A stretch of DNA of 64,000 bases from Synechococcus sp. UW69 (GTDB lineage Bacteria; Cyanobacteriota; Cyanobacteriia; PCC-6307; Cyanobiaceae). A program made the translations under genes and the position numbers. A model generated the notes under the pieces. That model saw only the letters and a program-made list of their open reading frames with translations, was not told the origin of the DNA and did not search any database. Shown piece by piece: positions 57,034 through 64,000 of the stretch. The stretch is from the NCBI RefSeq assembly GCF_900474185.1, contig NZ_UCNW01000009.1:248001-312000 (forward strand). The letters are read 5' to 3'. Position 1 is the stretch's first letter. The number at the start of each line of letters is the position of its first letter.

Positions 57034-58446
57034 TTGAGCAGCAAGCCTCCCGGACGTCATCCCAGGCCCTCGCAGCGGACCGGGAATCCTTCGCCCCAGG
57101 CGATCGACTCGTTGCGTCAGCTTTTTGACAGCCTCAGCAGCGAACAGCGCCGCAACCAGGACCTGTTGGTCTCCTTGGGGTTTGCTCTGCGCAGCTTCAC
57201 CAATCTTCAACGGTTTCTTGAGCTTGTGCCTGTCGTGGCCTCGCGTCTGGTGGGGGTTGAGGGTGCCCTGCTGGTTCCGTTTCAGACGGATGGTCGCCTC
57301 TGGCGTGATCAGTTGCAGGGTATTCCGGTGGAGCCTTCACAGGATCTGTTGCGGCGGCTGGCCGCTTTTGAACCTGGGTCTGCAGCAGGGTTTGGCAGCG
57401 ACGACCAGCAGGTGCTGGCGCTTGATCGTCTGGTCCAACGCTGCCTTCCCAAAGCGGGTCTGTTTGCCACGTCTGTGACGGCCCGTGGTCGGTCGCGGGG
57501 CCGCCTTTACGTCTATGCCCGCAACGGTTCATTGGTCTGGACCGAGGTGCATCGTCGGCATGTCCAGTTGGTGGCGGATCTCGCTGGTGTTGCGATCGAA
57601 AACGATCAGATGCTGCAGGATGCCCGCCGTCATGAGCGGGTCGACCGACAACTCAGCATCGGAGCAGACATTCAGGCCCAGTTGTTGCCGGATCGGTGCC
57701 CCGTGATCGAGGGCGTCGACTTGGCTGCGCGGTGCCGGCCTGCTTTTCAGGTGGGCGGTGATTACTACGACTTCATTCCCACCCGTCCGGAACTGATCGG
57801 CCGTCGTCGAGAGCGGGGTCGTTGGGCGCTGGTGATGGGAGATGTCATGGGCAAAGGCGTTCCTGCCGGGCTGCTGATGACGATGTTGCGCGGGATGCTG
57901 CGTGCTGAGGTTCTCAGTGGGCTGCCGCCGGACCGGATTCTTCATGACCTCAACCAGTTGGCTCAAGAGGACCTCGCGCAATCCCACCGGTTTGTGACGC
58001 TGTTTTATTCCGATCTGGATCCGCGCACGTTGCGGTTGCGCTATGCCAACGCGGCCCATAACCCTCCCTTGCTCTGGCGTGCTGAACGACGGGTGATCAT
58101 GCGGCTGGATGCCGCAGGGTTGCTGATCGGTCTTCAGCCTGAGGCTGAGTTTGCCCTTGGTGAGGTTCGGCTCGAACCGGGAGACGTGTTGCTCTATTAC
58201 ACCGATGGCGTGACGGAAGCACCGGGGATCACTGGAGATCGTTTTGATGAGGCGCGGCTGATTCGTGCCCTTGAAACGGCATGTCGCAGTGGTCAGGGGG
58301 CGCAGGGGATTCTTGAAAGCCTGTTTGAACGCTTGGATCGATTTGTGGGTTCGGATCGCCAGCTGGAGGATGACGCTTCCCTTGTGGTGCTGAAGGTTCC
58401 GGAAGCGGTCACGTTGCCGAGTGTGCAGGGACGGTCAATCGCCTGA
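57034..58446 (+). CDS. SpoIIE/RsbU-type protein phosphatase with GAF-like domain
   Basis: 470 residues from TTG 57034. After a disordered start comes a GAF-like sensory region (about 45-200, [32 protein letters not shown] style). The PP2C-type phosphatase domain (about 225-465) has [39 protein letters not shown] and the final [11 protein letters not shown], carrying the metal-binding Asp residues. Such proteins dephosphorylate anti-anti-sigma partners (STAS proteins) in partner-switching systems. No STAS or anti-sigma gene is adjacent, so partners must lie elsewhere. argH starts 28 bases after the stop. Confidence 0.9.
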   Translation: MSSKPPGRHPRPSQRTGNPSPQAIDSLRQLFDSLSSEQRRNQDLLVSLGFALRSFTNLQRFLELVPVVASRLVGVEGALLVPFQTDGRLWRDQLQGIPVEPSQDLLRRLAAFEPGSAAGFGSDDQQVLALDRLVQRCLPKAGLFATSVTARGRSRGRLYVYARNGSLVWTEVHRRHVQLVADLAGVAIENDQMLQDARRHERVDRQLSIGADIQAQLLPDRCPVIEGVDLAARCRPAFQVGGDYYDFIPTRPELIGRRRERGRWALVMGDVMGKGVPAGLLMTMLRGMLRAEVLSGLPPDRILHDLNQLAQEDLAQSHRFVTLFYSDLDPRTLRLRYANAAHNPPLLWRAERRVIMRLDAAGLLIGLQPEAEFALGEVRLEPGDVLLYYTDGVTEAPGITGDRFDEARLIRALETACRSGQGAQGILESLFERLDRFVGSDRQLEDDASLVVLKVPEAVTLPSVQGRSIA

Positions 58447-58474
58447 CAAGCTGAGGAAATCGACGGATGAACTG

Positions 58475-59893
58475 ATGGCTGGTGGGGTGACCGGTGGTGC
58501 TGCAGGGACCTGGAGCGATCGTTTTGAGCAGGGTTTGCATCCCTTCATCGAGGCGTTCAATGCCTCCATCGGTTTTGACCTCACGTTGCTTCAGGAGGAT
58601 CTGGATGGATCGATCGCTCATGCCCGGATGTTGGCTGGCGCGGGAGTGATCACCGAGGCGGAAGCTGAGCAACTGGTGGAGGGCCTTGAGACAGTTCGTG
58701 CTGAGGCGGCGTCCGGCAGTTTTCAGCCCGGTTTGGCGGATGAGGATGTTCACTTCGCTGTGGAACGTCGTCTCATTGCTCTGCTGGGTCCAGTGGGCAA
58801 GAAGCTGCACACCGGACGCAGCCGCAACGATCAGGTCGGTACCGATTTACGGCTCTGGCTGCGTCGACGGCTGGATGGTCTGGATCAGGATCTGCAGCGG
58901 TTGCAGGGTGCGCTGCTGACCCAGGCGGATCGTCATCGCCGCACGATGATCCCCGGGTACACCCATCTGCAGCGGGCGCAACCGCTCTGTCTCGCCCATC
59001 ACCTCCTCGCCTACGTCGAGATGTTGGAGCGCGACCGTGAGCGGCTCCAGGATGTGCGGAAACGCGTGAACATCTGCCCGCTTGGGGCTGCTGCACTGGC
59101 GGGTACACCGGTGCCGATTGATCGCCAGCGCACGGCGAAGGAGCTTGGTTTTTCAGCGGTTTATGCCAACAGCCTTGATGCCGTCAGCGACCGTGATTTC
59201 TGCGTTGAGTTCTCTGCTGCTGCGTCCCTGGTGATGGTGCATCTGAGCCGTCTGGCGGAAGAGGTGATCGCCTGGGCGTCCGAGGAATTTGGCTTCGTGA
59301 GGCTCAGCGACCGCTGTGCCACGGGCAGCAGCCTGATGCCTCAGAAGAAAAATCCAGATGTTCCCGAATTGGTGCGGGGCAAAACCGGTCGCGTCTTCGG
59401 GCACTTGCAGGGGTTGTTAACCATGATCAAGGGTCTTCCACTGGCCTACAACAAGGATTTTCAGGAAGACAAGGAGGCCCTGTTTGATGCCTTCCGCACA
59501 ACACGTGATTGTGTTGAGGCGATGGCGATTTTGTTTGAGGAAGGCCTTGATTTCAGAGTCGAGCGCCTCAATGAAGCGGTGGAGCAGGATTTCTCCAATG
59601 CAACCGATGTGGCTGACTATCTGGTGGCTCGTGGTGTTCCATTTCGCGAGGCCTATCAATTGGTTGGCGCTGTCGTTCGGCGCTGTCTCGAGCAGGGTTG
59701 TTTGTTGCGGGACCTTGATCTGAGTGCCTGGAAGGAACTCCATCCAGCCTTTGAGGCGGATCTGCATGACGCCCTGGCTCCCCGGGCGGTTGTGGCTGCT
59801 CGTCGCAGTGAAGGGGGAACGGGATTTGAGCGTGTTGATGAACAGCTTCAGCGCTGGTTACAGCGTTACAACGGAAGTCAAGCGGTGGGATGA
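58475..59893 (+). CDS. argH: Argininosuccinate lyase
   Basis: 472 residues from ATG 58475 ([23 protein letters not shown]); upstream in-frame codons lie in the previous gene. It splits argininosuccinate into arginine and fumarate, the step after ArgG. The fumarase/aspartase superfamily signature [12 protein letters not shown] is intact, with the [20 protein letters not shown] and [12 protein letters not shown] segments supplying the catalytic residues. Full-length, no anomaly. Confidence 0.97.
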   Translation: MAGGVTGGAAGTWSDRFEQGLHPFIEAFNASIGFDLTLLQEDLDGSIAHARMLAGAGVITEAEAEQLVEGLETVRAEAASGSFQPGLADEDVHFAVERRLIALLGPVGKKLHTGRSRNDQVGTDLRLWLRRRLDGLDQDLQRLQGALLTQADRHRRTMIPGYTHLQRAQPLCLAHHLLAYVEMLERDRERLQDVRKRVNICPLGAAALAGTPVPIDRQRTAKELGFSAVYANSLDAVSDRDFCVEFSAAASLVMVHLSRLAEEVIAWASEEFGFVRLSDRCATGSSLMPQKKNPDVPELVRGKTGRVFGHLQGLLTMIKGLPLAYNKDFQEDKEALFDAFRTTRDCVEAMAILFEEGLDFRVERLNEAVEQDFSNATDVADYLVARGVPFREAYQLVGAVVRRCLEQGCLLRDLDLSAWKELHPAFEADLHDALAPRAVVAARRSEGGTGFERVDEQLQRWLQRYNGSQAVG

Positions 59894-60019
59894 CTCTCCC
59901 CCATAAACGGGTCTACGCTTAATTAGCCAGAGGTATGTCACTTCGTTCCGGAGTCATGGCCCGATGGCAATATTCCAGGCCTCTTCGGTCCACTGTTTCG
60001 TACCCGGTCCACGCAAAAC

Positions 60020-60562
60020 GTGAGCATTTTTGTCGGCAACCTTCCCTTCCGCGCTGAGCAGGAAGATGTGATTGAACTGTTTGCCCAGTTCGGTGAAGTG
60101 TCTAACTGTGCGTTGCCGCTCGAGCGGGATACAGGACGCAAGCGTGGTTTTGCGTTCATCGAGATGGCGGATGAGTCCACCGAAGACGCAGCGATTGAGG
60201 GTCTTCAGGGTGCAGAACTGATGGGCCGTCCTCTGCGGATCAACAAAGCTGAACCCCGGGGCAGTGCTCCCCGTCGTGGCGGTGGCGGCTACGGCGGTGG
60301 CGGTGGTGGCGGCTACGGCGGTGGCGGTGGTGGCGGCTACGGCGGTGGTGGCGGCTACGGCGGTGGCGGTGGTGGCGGCTACGGCGGTGGCGGTGGTGGT
60401 GATCGCCCCTCCGGAGCTCGCGGCTGGGAAGATCGCAGCTATGGAGCCCGCGATAACAACAGTGGAGAAGGCAATGCCTACGACGAAGGCCGAAGCCGTC
60501 GTCGCCGTGGATCCTCCAGTGGTGGTGATGACTATTCCGGTTACGGCGGAGCTCAGGGCTGA
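60020..60562 (+). CDS. Glycine-rich RRM RNA-binding protein (cyanobacterial Rbp)
   Basis: 180 residues from GTG. The single RRM occupies residues 1-~80, with RNP-2 (SIFVGNLPF) and RNP-1 (RKRGFAFIEM) intact. Residues ~90-135 are a glycine/tyrosine repeat (GGGGYGGGGGGGYG) encoded by near-perfect 24-base tandem repeats. An Arg/Ser-rich tail (RSRRRRGSSS) follows. Cyanobacterial Rbps are often cold-induced and bind thylakoid or photosystem mRNAs. The 126-base 5' spacer is long enough for a regulated leader, but no clear element was recognised. Confidence 0.93.
   Translation: MSIFVGNLPFRAEQEDVIELFAQFGEVSNCALPLERDTGRKRGFAFIEMADESTEDAAIEGLQGAELMGRPLRINKAEPRGSAPRRGGGGYGGGGGGGYGGGGGGGYGGGGGYGGGGGGGYGGGGGGDRPSGARGWEDRSYGARDNNSGEGNAYDEGRSRRRRGSSSGGDDYSGYGGAQG
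60283..60402 (+). repeat. Tandem 24-base Gly/Tyr repeats within the RNA-binding protein gene
   Basis: Units of about 24 bases (GGCTACGGCGGTGGCGGTGG-type) occur in a row and encode (Gly)n-Tyr. One unit is 6 bases shorter, and otherwise they are nearly identical. Such arrays can change length by slippage. Confidence 0.85.
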
Positions 60563-60575
60563 CGCCAGTTGTTGA

Positions 60576-61571
60576 TCAGAGTCCTGCGTCCTTGAGCTGT
60601 TGCCAGGCATGGACCAGGACACTGAGGTCGGCTCCGGGTCGCTGGGCTTTCTCTCCCAGCTCCCGGCGCCAGTGCCGGGCACCTCGGACGCCTTCCACGA
60701 GCTGCACAAGGTGACGGCAAAGGTCCCATAAACGTCCTCCTCGCTCCAGATGAGCGGCCGCATGGGGAAGCAGGCCGTCCACGACGTCTGACGCCAGGAT
60801 CTGGCGTTCCTCTTCTCCGAAGATCAAGGCATCGACGCTGGTCCAGCGCAGGGGATGGCTATAAGCGGCTCGCCCCACCATGGCGCCATCGCACCCTTCC
60901 AGCGCCAAAAGGCAGTCTTCAGGTGACTCCAGCCCCCCATTGAGTTCAATCACCAGATCGGGTCGGCGCTGCTTTAGGGCATGCACGCGGTCATGCCTGA
61001 GCGCAGGAATCGTTCGGTTCTGCTTGGGATCCAGGCCCTCCAGCCAGGCCTTACGCGCATGAACAGCGAAGCGGCTGGCCCCTGCCAGCGCCACACGATC
61101 CACAAAGTTCGTCAGCAACGCGTCGCTGTCGAGGTCGTCAATTCCAATCCGATGCTTCACGGTCACAGGGAGTCCCCCCGCGTCCACCATGGCTTCCACG
61201 CAGCGGGCGACAAGATCCGGCTCCGCCATCAGACAGGCTCCGAAATTGCCGGCCTGCACCTTCTGACTGGGACAGCCCACATTGAGGTTGATCTCGTCGT
61301 AGCCCCAGTCCTGAGCCAGGCGTGCGGCTTCTGCCAGCAGGGCTGGATCGTCGCCGCCCACCTGCAGTGCGATCGGATGTTCAACAGGATCGAAATCCAG
61401 CAGCTTGTTGCGTCGCTTGCTGTGGTGGAGCGCCTGGGCCACGACCATTTCGCTGTAGAGCAGAGCTCTGCGGCTGATCTGCCGCATCAGCACCCGGAAG
61501 TGACGGTCGGTGCAATCCAGCATCGGCGCCACACTGAAGCGGTAGGCAGCGTTGGATCCGGCGGCGGTCAT
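60576..61571 (-). CDS. dusA: tRNA-dihydrouridine synthase A
   Basis: 331 residues from ATG 61571. DusA reduces U20 in the tRNA D-loop with FMN. The TIM barrel shows SVAPMLDCTDRHFR, VGCPSQKVQAGNFGACLM (catalytic Cys in the NVGCPS block; the following FGACLM is the DusA-type motif), VTVKHRIGIDD and the FMN-phosphate-binding LNGGLESPEDC-DGAMVGRAAY set. Convergent with the RNA-binding protein gene, 13 bases apart. Confidence 0.95.
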   Translation of the reverse strand: MTAAGSNAAYRFSVAPMLDCTDRHFRVLMRQISRRALLYSEMVVAQALHHSKRRNKLLDFDPVEHPIALQVGGDDPALLAEAARLAQDWGYDEINLNVGCPSQKVQAGNFGACLMAEPDLVARCVEAMVDAGGLPVTVKHRIGIDDLDSDALLTNFVDRVALAGASRFAVHARKAWLEGLDPKQNRTIPALRHDRVHALKQRRPDLVIELNGGLESPEDCLLALEGCDGAMVGRAAYSHPLRWTSVDALIFGEEERQILASDVVDGLLPHAAAHLERGGRLWDLCRHLVQLVEGVRGARHWRRELGEKAQRPGADLSVLVHAWQQLKDAGL

Positions 61572-61611
61572 CAATCCATTAGAACCGCTCGAGATTCCCC
61601 CGTCAGCATCG

Positions 61612-62115
61612 ATGAGCTTGAGTGCCGCCGTTCTGTCCCGTCGATCGCTGCTGTTGGCGGCGATGGCAGGTGTTTTTGGCAGTCTCTGGAGACCTCAGGC
61701 TGTGCTGGCAGCGTCCAAAGCTGCTGATTCGTCATGGGATCTCGATGCCGACCAGTGGCGTGAGCGCTTATCTCCCCAGGCCTATGACGTGCTTCGCAAT
61801 GAGGGAACAGAACGACCCTTCACTAGCCCGCTCAACGGTGAGAAGCGCTCTGGCACTTATCACTGCGCAGGTTGTGATGCGGCGCTGTTTTCCTCGGAAG
61901 CCAAATTCGACAGCGGCACCGGCTGGCCCAGCTTCTGGCAGCCCCTGGATGGTGCCATCGCCACGAAAGTAGATTTCAAATTGATCCTGCCGCGCACGGA
62001 ATACCACTGCAGCCGCTGCGGTGGGCACCAGGGCCACGTGTTCAATGACGGACCTCGACCTACCGGCAAGCGCTACTGCAACAACGGTGTCGCCCTCCGC
62101 TTCCAGCCCGCTTGA
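61612..62115 (+). CDS. msrB: Peptide-methionine (R)-S-oxide reductase, exported
   Basis: 167 residues from ATG 61612. The N-terminus (LSRRSLLLAAMAGVFGSLW, cut near VLAA) is a twin-arginine-like signal, so it should act outside the cytoplasm (periplasm or thylakoid lumen). The MsrB domain has the zinc CxxC pairs CAGC and CSRC, and the catalytic Cys156 in RYCNNGVALRF. It repairs oxidised methionine. Its 5' end is divergent from dusA and 41 bases away, and its 3' end overlaps the next gene by 29 bases. Confidence 0.9.
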   Translation: MSLSAAVLSRRSLLLAAMAGVFGSLWRPQAVLAASKAADSSWDLDADQWRERLSPQAYDVLRNEGTERPFTSPLNGEKRSGTYHCAGCDAALFSSEAKFDSGTGWPSFWQPLDGAIATKVDFKLILPRTEYHCSRCGGHQGHVFNDGPRPTGKRYCNNGVALRFQPA

Positions 62116-63355
62116 TCTGATCGTCGTTGGCGGTGGACCTGCCGGATACATGGCAGCGATCACGGCTGCCGAGCAGGGGCTACAACGTGTGCTGATTCTC
62201 GAAGGCACCCCAGAGCCGCTCCAGAAGGTGCGCATCAGCGGCGGCGGTCGCTGCAATGTGACTCATGCCTGCTGGGACCCCCGTGAACTAGCCACCCATT
62301 ACCCCCGTGGTAGTCGACCCTTGCGGGGCCCCTTCAGCCGCTTCGCTTGCGGTGATGCGATCGCTTGGTTTGACGAGCATGGGCTCACGCTGGTGGAGGA
62401 ACCCGATGGACGGATGTTCCCGCAGCAGAACCGTTCCGAGGTAGTGATCCAGTGCCTGCAGAAGGCGGCAAGGGCGTCTGGTGTTCAGCTTCGAACCAAG
62501 GCGATGGTCCAGCAGGTGCGCGTTCACCCCGAGGGTGGCTTTGTGCTCGAGGGCCGCGGCCTGGAGCCTATGCATGCACGCTGCTTGATGCTGGCTACGG
62601 GCGGGCATCCCAGTGGTCGAAAACTGGCGGAGGCCCTCGGCCACCAGGTGGTGCCACCCGTGCCATCGCTGTTCAGCCTCACGCTGCAGGCGCCGGCCCT
62701 GACGGCCTGCAGTGGCATTGCCATCGATGATGTGGGTCTTGATCTGAAGCTGGGCACCGAGCGTTTCCGCCAGACCGGGCGGGTGTTGATCACCCACCGT
62801 GGTCTGAGTGGTCCGGCCACGCTGCGCCTCTCAGCCTTTGCCGCCAGGGCCTTGCATCAGAGCCGATACAAGGGGGAGCTGAAGCTGGATTGGAGTGCTG
62901 GGTTGGGTCGTTCGGGGCTGACCCAGCGGTTTCACCAATGGCGTAAGGAGCAGGCCCGGCGAACCCTTTCAGCAGCGAAGCCCCTGGACCATCTGCCACG
63001 GAGGCTGTGGCACGCCTTTCTGACCATGGCCGGGGTGGAAGCTGAGCGTCGTTGGGCCGACTTGCCGATCAAGACGGAGCGTCAAATGGTGGAGCTGCTC
63101 TGCGCGCAGAGTTTGTCGATCCAGGGGCGTGGGCCGTTCGGGGAGGAGTTCGTCACCGCCGGAGGTGTCGCTTTGGGGGACGTCAACCTGGCCACGATGG
63201 AGAGCCGCCGCTGCTCCGGTCTTTACCTGGCTGGTGAACTGCTGGATGTGGACGGGGTGACCGGCGGTTTCAACTTTCAGGCCTGCTGGAGCGGCGGTTG
63301 GTTGGCGGGCCAGGCGATGGGCGTCGCGCTCACTGAATCTGATCAAACACGGTGA
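62087..63355 (+). CDS. NAD(P)/FAD-dependent oxidoreductase, HI0933/BaiN-like
   Basis: 422 residues from GTG 62087 (MSPSASSPLDLIVVGGGPAG). An ATG at 62045 is in frame but would overlap the conserved end of msrB by 71 bases, so I prefer the later one. The GGGPAGYMAAITAAEQG Rossmann start and VRISGGGRCNVTH match the HI0933-type flavoprotein family, with LATGGHPSGRKLA and the C-terminal EFVTAGGVALGDVNLATMESRRCSGLYLAGELLDVDG region. The reaction is not established for most members. The 3' end overlaps pilC by 26 bases. Confidence 0.85.
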   Translation: MSPSASSPLDLIVVGGGPAGYMAAITAAEQGLQRVLILEGTPEPLQKVRISGGGRCNVTHACWDPRELATHYPRGSRPLRGPFSRFACGDAIAWFDEHGLTLVEEPDGRMFPQQNRSEVVIQCLQKAARASGVQLRTKAMVQQVRVHPEGGFVLEGRGLEPMHARCLMLATGGHPSGRKLAEALGHQVVPPVPSLFSLTLQAPALTACSGIAIDDVGLDLKLGTERFRQTGRVLITHRGLSGPATLRLSAFAARALHQSRYKGELKLDWSAGLGRSGLTQRFHQWRKEQARRTLSAAKPLDHLPRRLWHAFLTMAGVEAERRWADLPIKTERQMVELLCAQSLSIQGRGPFGEEFVTAGGVALGDVNLATMESRRCSGLYLAGELLDVDGVTGGFNFQACWSGGWLAGQAMGVALTESDQTR

Positions 63356-64000
63356 ACATCGGCAGGTACATCGCCAGCAGGATGGAGCCCACGATGCCGC
63401 CCACCACCACAATCATTGCGGGCTCGAGCATTGAGGTGAGCGCCTTGACCATGGCTCCGACTTCGTCTTCATAGAAGTCCGCCACCTTGCTGAGCATCTT
63501 GTCCATCTCACCGGTTTCCTCGCCGATGGCCAGCATGTTCAGGGCCATGTCCGGCAGCACCTTGTGGCGGATGAGGGCATTGCTTAAAAGCACTCCCTCC
63601 TGCACCATGCCTCGCGACGCCAGGATGGCGTCGGAAATGATCGAGTTGCCGGCGGTTTCGCTCGAGATCTCCATCGACATCAAAATCGGTACGCCCGCAC
63701 GGGTGAGCGAACTGAAGATTCGACAGAACTGAGCTGTCGCCGTCATCAGAATCAGTTCTCCGAAGAGCGGAAGTTTCAGCACCAGGCGATCGATCGTCCG
63801 ACGGCCGTTGTGGGTGGCATAGAACCGGCCGAGCAGCCAGATGGAAACCAGAATGGCTCCGGCTGCGTAGAGCGCTACAGGCGATCGCAGCAGTTCGCTC
63901 AAATCAACGAGCAGTTGGGTGAAGGCCGGAAGCTCAGCGCCCAAGTCTTCGAAGATTCCCGCGAAGGTCGGGATCAGAAAGATGGTCATGCCCAGGAACA
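63330..64000 (-). CDS. pilC: Type IV pilus inner-membrane platform protein PilC (GspF family), partial
   Basis: The gene continues past the right edge; the open frame runs to base 64000 and the codons before the first visible ATG read FLG in frame. The visible 223 residues are the second GspF domain: a membrane helix (IFLIPTFAGIFEDLG), a second one (LYAAGAILVSIWLLGRFY), and the cytoplasmic helical part with LPLFGELILMTATAQFCRIFSSLTRAGVPILMSMEISS-type motifs. The ending LEPAMIVVVGGIVGSILLAMYLPMF is the last transmembrane helix. PilC supports pilus assembly and in cyanobacteria DNA uptake and motility. Confidence 0.9.
   Translation of the reverse strand, partial: FLGMTIFLIPTFAGIFEDLGAELPAFTQLLVDLSELLRSPVALYAAGAILVSIWLLGRFYATHNGRRTIDRLVLKLPLFGELILMTATAQFCRIFSSLTRAGVPILMSMEISSETAGNSIISDAILASRGMVQEGVLLSNALIRHKVLPDMALNMLAIGEETGEMDKMLSKVADFYEDEVGAMVKALTSMLEPAMIVVVGGIVGSILLAMYLPMFTVFDQIQ

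Noticed and set aside
59954-60763. Minus-strand ORF with Ala/Thr/Val repeats across the RNA-binding protein gene
   Set aside because: The repeats are the complement of the Gly/Tyr repeat of the real gene.
44906-63888. HIP1 octamers GCGATCGC at 44906, 51988, 62357 and 63881
   Set aside because: The number is close to what base composition predicts, so it does not show the HIP1 enrichment of freshwater cyanobacteria.
1-64000. tRNA, rRNA, CRISPR arrays, insertion sequences and prophage
   Set aside because: No cloverleaf-like gaps, repeat-spacer arrays, transposase or integrase motifs were found; nearly all intergenic gaps are too short for such elements.

Overview
The window looks like a chromosome segment of a marine picocyanobacterium of the Synechococcus/Cyanobium type. 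The evidence is a GC-rich background, a photosystem II PsbQ protein, a phytol kinase (VTE5-type), a Tic20-type protein, a sucrose-phosphate synthase, cyanobacterial DUF1400 and DUF3134 proteins, and the gene order thrC | dnaN - PRC-barrel - purL - purF - gyrA/parC. I recall that order from marine Synechococcus genomes numbered from dnaN. No rRNA, tRNA, CRISPR array, insertion sequence or prophage was seen. This is a core, origin-proximal region with dense gene packing.

Layout, left arm (about 0-42.7 kb). The left edge carries nitrogen-scavenging genes: the tail of a formate/nitrite transporter, a HEAT-like protein and cyanase. Then come a TrpD-like protein, a GNAT/MFS divergent pair, polyphosphate kinase, a group 2 sigma factor with phytol kinase, DAHP synthase, aconitase B, a ClC-type antiporter, a B12/radical-SAM-like protein, an O-antigen-ligase/IctB-like membrane protein with purU, psbQ with an FAD oxidoreductase, dnaK, aroE, tic20, rpsF, argG and mraY. 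An AT-rich spacer and several small genes follow. Next are an M23 peptidase-like protein, an L,D-transpeptidase, purT, sps, uvrA with an alpha/beta hydrolase, recN, an ABC1 kinase, a solo DUF1400 protein and thrC.

Origin (about 42.8-43.18 kb). The spacer between thrC and dnaN has three DnaA-box-like sequences of the TTTTCCAC type, weaker copies, and an A/T-only tract. I read it as the chromosomal replication origin. By eye, the plus strand changes from C/A-rich on the left to G/T-rich on the right, as expected at a bidirectional origin.

Right arm (43.2-64 kb): dnaN, a PRC-barrel protein, purL, purF, gyrA/parC, a TPR protein, queG, an HpsJ-like membrane protein, DUF502, nusB-ftsY, a SpoIIE-type phosphatase, argH, an RRM RNA-binding protein, dusA, an exported MsrB, a flavoprotein, and the C-terminal part of a pilus PilC protein at the right edge.

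Genes that work together: purU (formate release), purT (formate use), purL and purF all serve purine synthesis. aroE and the DAHP synthase serve the shikimate pathway; argG and argH complete arginine synthesis; uvrA and recN serve DNA repair. Gene packing is tight, with many 1-4 bp stop/start overlaps and several overlapping convergent 3' ends. The most unusual observations are two genes that seem to start at CTG overlapping the upstream TGA (CTGA, each with a Shine-Dalgarno-like sequence 7 nt upstream), the AT-rich spacer at 26.5-26.9 kb, a TrpD homologue lacking the phosphoribosyltransferase motifs, and three DUF1400-like proteins in one 14 kb stretch. I did not find a clearly new multi-gene system.
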